From Methylocystis sp. (lineage in GTDB: Bacteria; Pseudomonadota; Alphaproteobacteria; Rhizobiales; Beijerinckiaceae), in contig JALHNQ010000033.1 of NCBI GenBank assembly GCA_022843405.1, forward strand, positions 1 through 36,565: a stretch of DNA of 36,565 nucleotides. The letters are read 5' to 3'. The notes under the pieces were generated by a model, which made no database searches, was not told the origin of the DNA, and saw nothing but the letters and a program-made list of their open reading frames with translations. The number at the start of each line of letters is the position of its first letter. Positions within the stretch are counted from its first letter, which is position 1. Of the stretch, positions 7,340 to 15,794 are shown one piece after another. A program made the position numbers and the translations under genes.

Positions 7340-8311
7340 TCAGTTCGCCGAGGCGAGGAGTCCAAGCCGCGTCAGCTCATGCTCGCGAATGTTGCGGGTG
7401 ACCGGATAGTAGCCGCCCTTTTTCGCTTGCGTCTGCCCGTCCTTGGACAGGACATATTTGACGAATTCGCCGCTGAGCGTGTCGATCGGCTTCTTGGGAT
7501 CCTTCAGAACATAAATATAGAGGCCTCGCGCGAGGGGATATTTCTTTGAATACGTGTTGTCGAATGTAGCTTCGTAACAGCTCTTGCCAGAAGACAGGGG
7601 CACGGCGCGAACCCCGGCCGTCTTGTAGCCAATGCCCGAATAGCCCATCGCATATTTGTCTTTCGCCACTTCGCTGACGACGACTTCCGAGCCGACCTGC
7701 ATCTGTATGTTGTCTTTGAAGTCGCCGCCGCCCAAGGCGTGCTGTTTGAAATATTTATAGGTGCCCGACAGAACATTTCGGCTCTGCATCGTGATGGGCT
7801 TCGCCGCCCATTCGCCAGTGAGGCCAAGCTCGCCCCAGGTGAGAATGCTCTTGCCGCCGCCGCTTTTCGGGTCGGCCGCGAAAATGCGCTCGATCTGCTC
7901 CATACTGACGCATTTCAGCGGATTATCCTTGTGGACATAGATTGCCAAGGCGTCGATCGCGACAAGAACCGCCGTTGGCTTGTATCCGTATTTCACCTCG
8001 AAGGCGCCGATCTCGTCGGGCGACATCTGCCGCGACATTGGACCTAGCTGCGATTCTCCCGAGAGGAGCGCTGGCGGCGCCGTGTTCGAGCCCTTGCCGA
8101 CAAGTTCAATCGAAACATTCGGATAAATCGCCTGAAAGCCTTCGGCCCAGAGCTCCATCTCATGTTGCATCGTGTCCGAGCCGACCGATTTTAGTTTTCC
8201 CGAAAGTCCATTGACGACCTTGTAGGGAGAGAGCTCCATATCGAGCGCGGTCGCGCCGGCGGTCAAAGCCATAAGAGCGGCGACAGCGGCGGAGAGGGCT
8301 CGCAGTTTCAT
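7340..8311 (-). CDS. pstS: Periplasmic phosphate-binding protein, PstS family
   Basis: The product is about 323 aa and starts at ATG 8311, eight bases after GGAG; a GTG codon directly before it is less likely. A signal peptide covers residues 1-22 (ending ATALD). The mature protein has the PstS-like ligand motif GSDTM near residue 45, LSGESQLGPMSR, and a second phosphate-loop region SRNVLSGTYKYF. It should bind phosphate in the periplasm and deliver it to a PstCAB transporter, but no pstC, pstA, pstB or phoU is present in the window. An upstream Pho box (8462-8490) supports induction by phosphate starvation. It could instead serve another phosphate sensor or a distant Pst system. Confidence 0.88.
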   Translation of the reverse strand: MKLRALSAAVAALMALTAGATALDMELSPYKVVNGLSGKLKSVGSDTMQHEMELWAEGFQAIYPNVSIELVGKGSNTAPPALLSGESQLGPMSRQMSPDEIGAFEVKYGYKPTAVLVAIDALAIYVHKDNPLKCVSMEQIERIFAADPKSGGGKSILTWGELGLTGEWAAKPITMQSRNVLSGTYKYFKQHALGGGDFKDNIQMQVGSEVVVSEVAKDKYAMGYSGIGYKTAGVRAVPLSSGKSCYEATFDNTYSKKYPLARGLYIYVLKDPKKPIDTLSGEFVKYVLSKDGQTQAKKGGYYPVTRNIREHELTRLGLLASAN

Positions 8312-8461
8312 CACTTTATCTCCGTTGCATCAACTCATTGCGGCCTAATCCACTTCGCCGCGCCAAGAGCGCGATCGACATGGAGCGGCTTCGGGAAACG
8401 ACCCCTTTGGGCCGAAATTCTGTGAGGCGTTCTTAGTTTCGCCGCAATGTCGCCGAACGAA

Positions 8462-8490
8462 GTGACACGCGCATGACGATCGTGTGACGC
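8462..8490 (-). promoter_or_regulatory. Pho box (PhoB binding site) upstream of pstS
   Basis: Read on the minus strand, three 7-base half-sites lie at an exact 11-base period: GCGTCAC (8490-8484), TCGTCAT (8479-8473) and GTGTCAC (8468-8462), separated by 4-base spacers. This matches the known PhoB layout of direct repeats close to CTGTCAT with 4-base gaps. The site lies about 150 bases before the pstS start and points at it. The whole gene-free stretch 8312-8615 holds this site and the glnA terminator; I see no gene in it. Confidence 0.75.
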
Positions 8491-8526
8491 AGATGTTGCG
8501 CTGCAGCATTAGGGCTGCGAACGCGC

Positions 8527-8561
8527 AAAAAAAAACCGGAGGACGATGCGTCGCCCCCCGG
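8527..8561 (-). terminator. Rho-independent terminator of glnA
   Basis: Fifty-five bases past the glnA stop, the minus strand folds into an 11-bp stem (CCGGGGGGCGA / TCGTCCTCCGG with two G-T pairs, loop CGCA) followed directly by nine T residues. It separates the glnBA transcript from the pstS promoter region. Confidence 0.88.
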
Positions 8562-8615
8562 ATCAAAGCTCCCGCGCGCCACGTCCCAAAAGGCGCGGCG
8601 CGCGCCGTTTTTTCG

Positions 8616-10025
8616 TCAGTAGGAGTAGTACATGTCGAATTCGACCGGATGCGGAGTCATTTCGAAGCGCATCACGTCCTGCATCTTGAGGTCGATGTAG
8701 GAGTCGATGAAGTCCTTGTCGAAAACGCCGCCGATGGTCAGATAGGCGTTGTCGGCCTTGAGATTTTCAAGCGCTTCGCGCAGGCTGCCGCACACCGTCG
8801 GGATCGCCTTCAACTCTTCCGGCGGGAGATCGTAGAGGTCCTTGTCGGCCGGTCCGCCCGGATCGATCTTGTTGGCGATGCCGTCGAGGCCGGCCATCAG
8901 CATGGCCGCGAAGGCGAGATAAGGATTCGCCGTCGGATCGGGGAATCGGACCTCGACGCGCTTCGCCTTCGGGCTGGCGCTGAAGGGGATGCGGCACGAC
9001 GCCGAGCGATTGCGCGACGAATAGGCGAGCAGCACCGGCGCCTCATAGCCCGGGACCAGACGCTTGTAGGAGTTGGTCGACGGGTTGGTGAAGGCGTTCA
9101 GCGACTTGGCGTGCTTGATGATGCCGCCGATGTACCACAGGCACTCCTGCGAGAGGCCGGCGTATTTGTCGCCCGCGAAGACCGGCTTGCCGTCCCTCCA
9201 GATCGACTGATGGACGTGCATGCCCGAGCCATTGTCGCCGAAGACGGGCTTGGGCATGAAGGTCGCCGACTTGCCGTAGGAATGCGCCACCTGGTGGATG
9301 GCGTATTTATAAATCTGCAGATGATCGGCGACGATGACGAGCGTTTCGAACTTCAAACCCAGTTCGTGCTGCGCCGACGCGACTTCGTGATGGTGCTTTT
9401 CGACCTTGACGCCCATGGCCGCCATGGCGGCGAGCATCTCGCTGCGCATGTCCTGCGCCGAGTCGACCGGCGGGACGGGGAAATAGCCGCCCTTGGTGCG
9501 CACGCGGTGGCCGAGGTTGCCGCCCTCATAGGCGGTGCCGGTGTTGGAGGGCAGTTCGACCGAGTCGATCGAAAAGCCCGTATCATAGGGCTCGGTCGAA
9601 AAGCGCACGTCGTCGAAGACGAAGAATTCGGCTTCGGGACCGAAATAGGCGGTGTCGCCGACGCCGGCGGTCTTGATATGGGCCATCGCCTTCTTGGCGA
9701 TGCCGCGCGGATCGCGGTTGTAGGGCTGGCCCGTCAAGGGCTCCATGACGTCGCAGATGATCGAAAGCGTCGACGCCGCGAAGAACGGGTCGAGCGCGAC
9801 GGAGCTCAAATCGGGGAGCAGCGTCATGTCCGATTCATTGATCGCCTTCCAGCCCGCGATCGACGAGCCGTCGAACATGATGCCTTCGGTCAACGCCTCC
9901 TCATCGACGATCGAAACGTCGAACGTAACATGCTGCCACTTGCCGCGCGGATCGGTAAATCGGAAATCGACGTATTTAACGTCATTATCCTTGATTTGCT
10001 TGAGTACGTCCTTGGCCGTCGTCAT
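8616..10025 (-). CDS. glnA: Glutamine synthetase type I
   Basis: From ATG 10025 the protein is 469 aa, exactly the usual length of GSI, and starts [17 protein letters not shown]. It catalyses ATP-dependent formation of glutamine from glutamate and ammonia as a dodecamer. Visible landmarks are the DGSSIAGW loop, EAEFFVFD, the GSGMHVHQS metal and glutamate site, NRSASCRIP, and DLYDLPPEE with the Tyr near 397 that is adenylylated in GSI-beta enzymes. The frame stays open for 31 more codons to an ATG at 10118, but that start has no ribosome binding site. It follows glnB by 110 bases, the classic alphaproteobacterial glnBA arrangement, and its activity is expected to be tuned by PII and GlnE. Confidence 0.97.
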   Translation of the reverse strand: MTTAKDVLKQIKDNDVKYVDFRFTDPRGKWQHVTFDVSIVDEEALTEGIMFDGSSIAGWKAINESDMTLLPDLSSVALDPFFAASTLSIICDVMEPLTGQPYNRDPRGIAKKAMAHIKTAGVGDTAYFGPEAEFFVFDDVRFSTEPYDTGFSIDSVELPSNTGTAYEGGNLGHRVRTKGGYFPVPPVDSAQDMRSEMLAAMAAMGVKVEKHHHEVASAQHELGLKFETLVIVADHLQIYKYAIHQVAHSYGKSATFMPKPVFGDNGSGMHVHQSIWRDGKPVFAGDKYAGLSQECLWYIGGIIKHAKSLNAFTNPSTNSYKRLVPGYEAPVLLAYSSRNRSASCRIPFSASPKAKRVEVRFPDPTANPYLAFAAMLMAGLDGIANKIDPGGPADKDLYDLPPEELKAIPTVCGSLREALENLKADNAYLTIGGVFDKDFIDSYIDLKMQDVMRFEMTPHPVEFDMYYSY

Positions 10026-10135
10026 TTGGTTCAATGCCTCTCTTTGCTGATCTGGCTGTTTAGCCGGTTTCGTATTGGGCGCGGCGGAGCGTTTGAAAAT
10101 GTTGGCGAGGAAGCTCATGTGGCGGGGGCTCAGTG

Positions 10136-10495
<360 letters not shown>

Positions 10496-10523
10496 TTAAG
10501 CCCTGGCCTCGCTAGCGACTTTG

Positions 10524-10546
10524 GCTCGGCAGAAGAACCGCCGAGC
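10524..10546 (-). promoter_or_regulatory. Perfect hairpin in the glnB leader
   Basis: On the minus strand GCTCGGC and GCCGAGC (7 bp, 9-base loop) form a hairpin about 50 bases before the glnB start. It has no T tract, so it is not an intrinsic terminator for the upstream sseA gene. It may be a leader structure or chance in GC-rich DNA. Confidence 0.35.
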
Positions 10547-10624
10547 TTCTATCATTGCCGCGTTGGTCGCGCCATGGCCAAAGTTCCGGCGCCGATTTCA
10601 AATTTGGCGCCCATTTGACGTACG

Positions 10625-10654
10625 TTATGCGTGTAAAGTAATCGATACGCATAA
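10625..10654. promoter_or_regulatory. AT-rich inverted repeat upstream of glnB
   Basis: TTATGCGT (10625-10632) and ACGCATAA (10647-10654) are perfect inverted copies 14 bases apart in an unusually AT-rich patch between sseA and glnB. On the minus strand a TTGCCT, 17-base, ATTACT arrangement overlaps it and could be a promoter for glnBA. The dyad would suit a dimeric regulator binding over that promoter. The identity of any regulator is unknown. Confidence 0.4.
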
Positions 10655-10657
10655 TAT

Positions 10658-11530
10658 TTAGGCAATGCCTCGATCGTCGACGATGGCGGGCAAATCTTCC
10701 CTTGCGCCCCATTCCGACCAGGACCCGTCATAGACCGTCGCCAACGGACGGCCCGTCGCCGCGAGCGCGAGACTAATGATGCAAGCCGTGAGCCCGGAGC
10801 CGCAGGTCGCAATGACGGGCGCATCGGGATCGAGGCCTGCTGACGCAAACGCCGCTTCTAGTTCGGCGCGTTCTTTCATTCTTCCGCCTTCGAGCACATT
10901 GCCGAAAGGAAGATTGCGCGCGCCCGGCATGTGCCCGGAGCGCAGGCCGGGGCGCGGCTCGGGCGCCCAGCCGTGGAAACGCTCGGCGCCGCGCGCGTCC
11001 ACTACTTGCGGCCCACCGAGGTCGAGCGCGCGCCGCACCGCCTCGACGTCGGCGACAAGGCTCGCGTCGAAACGGGGCGTAAACGTCGCGGGCGTTCGCT
11101 TGCGCGCTTCGCCCTGTTCGAGCGGCCGGCCTTCGGCCTTCCAGGCGGGCAGGCCGCCCGCAAGGATCGACGTATGTTCGGCGCCGAAGACGGCGAGCGT
11201 CCACCATAGGCGTGGCGCGGAGAAAATGCCGACGCTGTCATAGACGACGGCGCGCATGCCGTCGCCAAATCCCAGCCTCCCCATCTCGGCGGCGAAGGCG
11301 TCGGCTTTGGGTAGCATATGCGGCAGGTCGGTCGAATGATCGGCGACGGCGTCGATATCGAAGAATTGCGCGCCGGGAATATGCCCCGCAAGAAATTCGG
11401 CGCGTGGATCGCGTTCAGTCGCGGGCATGTGCCAGGAGGCGTCGAAGACGAGGAGGTCGGCGTCGAAGAGATGTTCGGCGAGCCAGTCGGCGGAAACGAA
11501 AAGTGAGTTGGGATCGACTGTGCGCGCCAT
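10658..11530 (-). CDS. sseA: 3-mercaptopyruvate / thiosulfate sulfurtransferase
   Basis: The 290-aa protein (start 11530, GCGGAG just upstream) consists of two rhodanese domains. The N-terminal, inactive one has WHMPATERDPRAEF and GHIPGAQFFDID. The C-terminal, active one carries the catalytic Cys243 in CGSGLTA. The loop CGSGxT is typical of mercaptopyruvate sulfurtransferases, while thiosulfate enzymes have a basic CRxGx[RT] loop, so SseA is the better name. It transfers sulfane sulfur from 3-mercaptopyruvate to thiols or cyanide. It is transcribed toward glnB and diverges from the Cys-cluster gene. Confidence 0.9.
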   Translation of the reverse strand: MARTVDPNSLFVSADWLAEHLFDADLLVFDASWHMPATERDPRAEFLAGHIPGAQFFDIDAVADHSTDLPHMLPKADAFAAEMGRLGFGDGMRAVVYDSVGIFSAPRLWWTLAVFGAEHTSILAGGLPAWKAEGRPLEQGEARKRTPATFTPRFDASLVADVEAVRRALDLGGPQVVDARGAERFHGWAPEPRPGLRSGHMPGARNLPFGNVLEGGRMKERAELEAAFASAGLDPDAPVIATCGSGLTACIISLALAATGRPLATVYDGSWSEWGAREDLPAIVDDRGIA

Positions 11531-11626
11531 GGCTCCGCTCGTTCTTCGCCTGACGCGGCTTGCATCCGGCCGGCTGGCGTTCACAATACGCCGATTCGAT
11601 TCTCACGCCATCGGCGCTCAACCGTC

Positions 11627-12043
11627 ATGCTCGACATACCAGGCAAGACCTGCGGCTCCTGTTTCTTCTGCTGCAAGGTTCTTGAAATAGAAGAATTCAA
11701 GAAGCCGGCCGGCAAGCTTTGCGAACATTGCGCGCACGCCGGCGGCTGCGGCGTTTATGAGACGCGCCCGCAGGTGTGCCGCGATTATTATTGCCGATGG
11801 AAGGACGAGCGCGGCTTCTCGCCGCAATTGCGGCCCGACCGCGTCGGCACGCTGCTGATGGACGATCCGGACAGCGACGAATATCTCGCGGTCTGCGACC
11901 CGGAAAAGCCGTTTTCCTGGCGCAATCCTCTCGTATTCAAGCATCTTGTCTCTGAGGCCAAGGCGGGACGGCTCGTTGTCGCAAAAGCGGGATTGCGGGC
12001 ATGGCGCATTTTCGAGGACGGACATTGGCAGGAATGGGCCTGA
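11627..12043 (+). CDS. YkgJ-like cysteine cluster protein
   Basis: This 138-aa protein is rich in Cys at its N terminus: CGSCFFCCK (residues 9-17), CEHC, CGVYETRPQVC and DYYC. The set resembles YkgJ-type proteins, which have CxxCxxCC and CxxYxxRPxxC motifs and are thought to bind zinc or an iron-sulfur cluster. The molecular function of the family is not established. The C-terminal half (LMDDPDSDEYLAV, WRIFEDGHW) has no metal ligands. It overlaps the following DUF3108 gene by ten bases, so the two are probably co-translated. Confidence 0.8.
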   Translation: MLDIPGKTCGSCFFCCKVLEIEEFKKPAGKLCEHCAHAGGCGVYETRPQVCRDYYCRWKDERGFSPQLRPDRVGTLLMDDPDSDEYLAVCDPEKPFSWRNPLVFKHLVSEAKAGRLVVAKAGLRAWRIFEDGHWQEWA

Positions 12044-12897
12044 GCCTCTGCGCCGCCATCGGCCGACAACGCCTTGGAACGTTCGGCCGAGACATCACAA
12101 CCATCGCGATGTCGCTTGCGCTTTGCGTGGCGCTTGGCGCGCCGGCTCGGTCGGAGACTCTCAGGGCGCATTATGCGCTGAGCCTGATGGGGCTTTCGAT
12201 CGGGAGCGCCTATGCGTCGGGCGTCGTCGATCCGCAGACCTACCGGGTCGAAATCTCGATGCGGACGACCGGCCTCGCCAATCTCATCAACAACGCCAGG
12301 GGCGCCGCCAGCGCGAGCGGCGGCCTGACCCTCGCAGGCCCGTCGCCGGCAAGCTACGCCAACACCACCTCGAACAGCGACGAGACGCGCACGGTTCGCA
12401 TGTCGCTCGCCGGCAATGCGGTGCGCGCGGTCGAAGTCAGGCCGGCGCCCTGGGACGCCGAAGCGCGCATCCCGGTGACCGAAAGCGCCAAGCGCCACAT
12501 CGTCGATCCGGTTAGCGCGCTGATCATGCGCGTGCCGCCGGGCGAGGAGCTCACCGGTCCCTCGGCGTGCAACCGGACCATATCGGTCTTCGACGGCGTC
12601 ACGCGTTTCGACGTGGAGCTCGCCTATGCCGGCGATCACACGGCGCAAACCAGAGGCTACGCCGGCCCCGTCACCGTATGTTCGGCGCGCTATACGCCGA
12701 TCGCCGGCCACCGTCCCGACAGCTCGTCGACCCGCTATATGGCGAACAATCACGACATCAGCGTCTGGCTCGCGCCGCTGCCCGACGCCCATGTCGTGGT
12801 GCCGATCCACATCGCGATCGGGACCGCCGCCGGCAGGCTCGTCATCGACGCTTCGGAATTCGAGATCAATCAGCGCCGCGCCGACTCCAGGCGCTGA
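12034..12897 (+). CDS. DUF3108 domain secreted protein
   Basis: The start at 12034 follows AGGA and overlaps the previous gene's stop. It gives a 287-aa protein whose first 41 residues form a long signal peptide with basic residues followed by a hydrophobic stretch ending GAPARS. The later in-frame ATG at 12109 would remove the basic part. The mature part (SETLRAHYALSLMGLSIGSAYASG, given in pieces here) resembles DUF3108 proteins, predicted periplasmic beta-rich proteins of unknown function. HIVDPVSAL and FDGVTRFDVEL are family-like stretches. It probably acts in the envelope. Regulation is not visible beyond coupling to the Cys-cluster gene. Confidence 0.75.
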   Translation: MGLSLCAAIGRQRLGTFGRDITTIAMSLALCVALGAPARSETLRAHYALSLMGLSIGSAYASGVVDPQTYRVEISMRTTGLANLINNARGAASASGGLTLAGPSPASYANTTSNSDETRTVRMSLAGNAVRAVEVRPAPWDAEARIPVTESAKRHIVDPVSALIMRVPPGEELTGPSACNRTISVFDGVTRFDVELAYAGDHTAQTRGYAGPVTVCSARYTPIAGHRPDSSSTRYMANNHDISVWLAPLPDAHVVVPIHIAIGTAAGRLVIDASEFEINQRRADSRR

Positions 12898-12912
12898 ATC
12901 GCCTGGCCGGTT

Positions 12913-13305
12913 TCAGTCGACGCGAACTTCCTTCGTCTTCTTCCGGTTCATCCGATCGGACTCATATTCCAGATATCTGACTTCCGCAGGCTCGCCGTTC
13001 GCGTTCGGGCGCAGACAAAACGAGGGCCGGGGCGAAAAGCCTCCTTCCGGGGCCTGGAAACAATCGGAAAAGCGCACTTCGCATTGAAACATGGTTTCGC
13101 TTTTCGGCGCCGCCCGCGCGACGACGACGCGCGCCTTTTCGATCGCCTGCTTGCAGATGTCCGGCGTAAAGCCCCACGCCTCGCAGTCGCTCTGCGTCGC
13201 CATATATTTGCCGTCGGCGGAACAGACGGGCGAGCGCCGGAAGGCGTAAAAGGCTGAAAATCCTGCGGCGACGATAGCGACGGCGATGATCACGAACTTG
13301 AACAT
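12913..13305 (-). CDS. DUF1190 (YgiB)-like membrane-anchored protein
   Basis: From ATG 13305 the product is 130 aa. It starts with a hydrophobic segment (residues 3-22) ending at FRR, then a Cys-rich soluble part: VCSADGKYMATQSDCEAWGF, CKQAIEKARVVVARAAP and FQCEVRFSDC, followed by FCLRP. The spacing resembles the DUF1190/YgiB family of small envelope proteins with no assigned function. Four to six Cys suggest periplasmic disulfides. An upstream frame adds 57 residues that look non-coding. It converges with the DUF3108 gene, leaving only 15 bases between the stops. Confidence 0.65.
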   Translation of the reverse strand: MFKFVIIAVAIVAAGFSAFYAFRRSPVCSADGKYMATQSDCEAWGFTPDICKQAIEKARVVVARAAPKSETMFQCEVRFSDCFQAPEGGFSPRPSFCLRPNANGEPAEVRYLEYESDRMNRKKTKEVRVD

Positions 13306-13731
13306 GGAAAGTTTGCTCGCGAGATGGACGGGCGCCGCGCTCAGATAGATAGTCGTGGGAGCGCGGCTGCGGCAAGCGCAAACTGAGCTTTTAAATTGAT
13401 GCGTTGATGCGGCGATGCAGCGCATCGCCGGCCATTTCAGTCGCTTGACAGGGCTGTGCGTCTGCAATACTCCCAAACAACCGCATTTCGGAACCGCGGC
13501 CGAGAGCTGCGAGCATTATGGCTCTCCGGGCGCGGCTAGGGCCGAATAAGCGATGCAGACGCGTTCCCGCCTAAGTGAGGTCGACGTTGAACTGAGACCG
13601 AATTGGGCCGGCGTCAGCCATGCTATCCACTTGACCAATTCTACAACGACCGCAACGCCGCTTGCGCGGATTGCAGCCCTGAATCTCGGCTTGTGGCAAA
13701 ACCGGCAGTTTGTGACAGAAGGAGGAAAACT
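13306..13731. other. Gene-free stretch with a 21-base perfect hairpin
   Basis: No convincing gene is seen in this 426-base interval, which separates the divergent DUF1190-like gene and the 37-aa protein. It contains one perfect hairpin at 13410-13430 (CGGCGATGC, loop AGC, GCATCGCCG). That hairpin has no T tract and sits about 100 bases upstream of the DUF1190-like gene. Promoters for both flanking genes should lie here, but no clear -35/-10 pair stands out. Confidence 0.4.
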
Positions 13732-13845
13732 ATGGGCGCTATTCTTGAACTGACGAGCTATGCAGCGACCCCGGTCGGCATGATCGCGATCATCGTCATT
13801 GGCGCGGCCGCTTATTTCGCCGCCCGCTGGGTGTTCAGCGACTAA
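13732..13845 (+). CDS. 37-aa single-span membrane protein
   Basis: ATG 13732 is preceded by an excellent ribosome binding site (AGGAGG, spacing of about seven), and the short frame ends just before a strong terminator. Both features argue that this is a real gene. The product MGAILELTSYAATPVG is followed by one hydrophobic helix of about 17 residues (IAIIVIGAAAYFAARW) and a short VFSD tail. It resembles small accessory subunits of membrane complexes in style only; I do not recognise a family. It is monocistronic between a divergent gene and the LuxR-type regulator. Confidence 0.75.
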   Translation: MGAILELTSYAATPVGMIAIIVIGAAAYFAARWVFSD

Positions 13846-13876
13846 GATCAGCCGTTACAAATAAAGCAAATCAGCG

Positions 13877-13908
13877 CGGCGCGCTGGCTCGGCCAGTGCG
13901 CCGTTTTT
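13877..13908 (+). terminator. Rho-independent terminator of the small membrane protein
   Basis: A 12-bp stem (CGGCGCGCTGGC / GCCAGTGCGCCG with one G-T pair, loop TCG) is followed by five T residues. It begins 32 bases after the stop of the 37-aa gene, making that gene a single-gene transcription unit or the last gene of one. Confidence 0.88.
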
Positions 13909-14084
13909 GTTGCTGCGGCGGCGCTCCAAGGCGCTTGCATCCTCCGGCGCCTGCGGTATGGTGATCTAACCACCTCTAACGGGCAGGGCGCAGCGACCCC
14001 GCCGGCGGAATTTTGAGCTGCGGCCAAGCTCCTTGCGGGGCGAATCGAACACATGCGCCGCGGTCGCGCGGCGGCGGAGGCGAG

Positions 14085-14870
14085 ATGGCTCCTACCTCTT
14101 CGATCAGGGCGGCAAACGACCATAAGGACGGCTTGCGCGCCGCGCGGCCCAATGGCGCCGACGGCGCGCAGGCGATGGCGGAGGCGGAGCGCATCGACGT
14201 CGCCGTTGCGGACAAGAGCCCGCTGATCCTTGCCGGTCTGGACAAGCTGCTGTCGGACGACCGCCGCTTCAACCTCGTGGCGAAGCTGACGGACGGCGAA
14301 GAATTTCTCGAGGCGGCGCGCCAGCAAAAATTCACTATCGCCGTCATCGGCTGGCAATTGCCGACGCTGCACGCTCGCGACGTTTTGCGCGCGCTCTCGC
14401 GCCAGGTCGCCGCGCCCAAAATCGTCGTCTACAGCGGCACCAACGATCCTGCGGCGCCGGCCGAGACTCTCCAGCTTGGCGGCGCCGGCTTCGTCTCGAA
14501 GCGCGCGCCGCCTGAGCGGCTTCTGGACGTGCTCGCCGCTGTGGCCGCCGGCGATATGGTGTTTCCTTTCGTCGACATTCGCAAAATGCGTAGCGACCCG
14601 CTCGAAAATCTGACCTTGCGGGAGCGCAGCCTGTTGTCGGCGCTCGGCTCCGGCCACACCAACAGCCAGCTCGCCAAGGATTTCGGAGTGTCGATCAACA
14701 CGATCAAATTCCACCTGCGCAATCTTTTCGAGAAGCTCGAAGTGCGCAATCGCGCGCAGGCCATCGCCCTGTTCCTGGAAATGAAGCACGGCGCTTATCC
14801 GGGCGGCGGAGGCGGGCGCAGCATGGAGCCGGCGGGCGCGTCGCGCGGACGGCGCAACCGCTCCGACTAA
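14085..14870 (+). CDS. LuxR-type response regulator with a degenerate receiver
   Basis: The start at 14085 follows GGAGGCGAG and gives a 261-aa protein. Residues 1-35 are a disordered-looking extension. Residues 37-155 form a receiver-like domain, and residues 174-232 a LuxR/NarL helix-turn-helix (LTLRERSLLSAL, then INTIKFHLRNLFEKLEV). The normal phosphoacceptor Asp is replaced: the strand that should end in D reads IAVIGWQLP, with Gly89 at the site. Only one acidic residue (Asp43) remains in the usual DD pair, while Lys139 (VSKR) is kept. It probably works without phosphorylation. No histidine kinase is adjacent and the target genes are unknown. Confidence 0.85.
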   Translation: MAPTSSIRAANDHKDGLRAARPNGADGAQAMAEAERIDVAVADKSPLILAGLDKLLSDDRRFNLVAKLTDGEEFLEAARQQKFTIAVIGWQLPTLHARDVLRALSRQVAAPKIVVYSGTNDPAAPAETLQLGGAGFVSKRAPPERLLDVLAAVAAGDMVFPFVDIRKMRSDPLENLTLRERSLLSALGSGHTNSQLAKDFGVSINTIKFHLRNLFEKLEVRNRAQAIALFLEMKHGAYPGGGGGRSMEPAGASRGRRNRSD

Positions 14871-14912
14871 ACCTCGCTGCATTCAGCCGGACTCCTCCCG
14901 ATACGGTTCGCG

Positions 14913-15704
14913 TCATGGCCCCGGCAACAGCGCGGCGCTCTTGCCGGCGAGCCAATAGACGACCAGCCCGACCCATTCATGCGCGGAGAAATCGACGACG
15001 GCTAACCCCTTCGTTGGCGAGCCCGGGAATTCGAGCCAGGCGGCGCCGCTCGTGCGATAGTCGACGGGATAGGCGATCACATTGAATCCCGCCTCGCGAA
15101 ATGCGCCCATGGCGCGCGGCATGTGCATCGCCGAAGTGACGAGCAGCCAGCGCTCGCCGGGCTTGGGATGAAGCAATTCGCGCGCGAACATCGCATTCTC
15201 ATATGTGTTGCGCGAACGGCGTTCGTACAGAATGTCGTCTCGATCCAGTCCGACGTCGCGCCAGAATCGCTGGACGACGTCAGCCTCGGCATAGGGCGAG
15301 CCGCGCAGCGCGGCGGAGCCGCCGGCGAAGACGAGACGCGCGTTCGGATATTTCCGTTTGAGCGCGATTGGCGCGGTTAGACGTTCGCCGGCGTCGACCA
15401 GCGTCGGCCGGTCGCGATATGCGCTCAACCGCTCGTCGATCGCGCCGCCGAGAACGATAACGCCGTCCGGCGGCGCCATCGTGTCGGGCGGAGGCGGAAA
15501 GCGCGCTTCGAGCGGCCCCGCCAGAAGACCGCCGAGCGGTCCGAAAGCCATCAGAAGCAACGCGAAGGCGCTCGCACTGGAGAGCGCGCGCGCCACTGTT
15601 TTCCATGGCGAAAACAGCAGCGTCGCGCCGATGACGCCGAGGAAAATGGCAAGCGGGACAGGCGTCAGAAAGAACTCGAAAATCTTCGAGGCGACAAAGA
15701 ACAT
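14913..15704 (-). CDS. YdcF family (DUF218) membrane protein
   Basis: The 263-aa protein begins with two hydrophobic segments (about residues 1-30 and 40-60). They are followed by the DUF218 domain: GVIVLGGAIDERLSAY near residue 81, ARLVFAGGSAAL, SRNTYENAMFAREL and LLVTSAMHMPRAMGAFREAG. This pattern belongs to the YdcF/ElyC/SanA group, inner-membrane proteins linked in enterobacteria to envelope and lipid-carrier homeostasis; the biochemical reaction is not settled. The gene lies 90 bases downstream of the ETF-QO gene on the same strand, so it may be co-transcribed with it. Confidence 0.85.
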   Translation of the reverse strand: MFFVASKIFEFFLTPVPLAIFLGVIGATLLFSPWKTVARALSSASAFALLLMAFGPLGGLLAGPLEARFPPPPDTMAPPDGVIVLGGAIDERLSAYRDRPTLVDAGERLTAPIALKRKYPNARLVFAGGSAALRGSPYAEADVVQRFWRDVGLDRDDILYERRSRNTYENAMFARELLHPKPGERWLLVTSAMHMPRAMGAFREAGFNVIAYPVDYRTSGAAWLEFPGSPTKGLAVVDFSAHEWVGLVVYWLAGKSAALLPGP

Positions 15705-15794
15705 CGGTTCACGTCATCCCTCGGCCCGTCATTGGCGCGAAGCGGCGTCTTCGACCATTCGCTTCGCGCAACGCCGGCGCCTGCGCCGCGCCGG

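Noticed and set aside
13553-13753. Open frame overlapping the start of the 37-aa gene in another frame
   Set aside because: No ribosome binding site and no protein-like character. The 37-aa frame has the strong signal.
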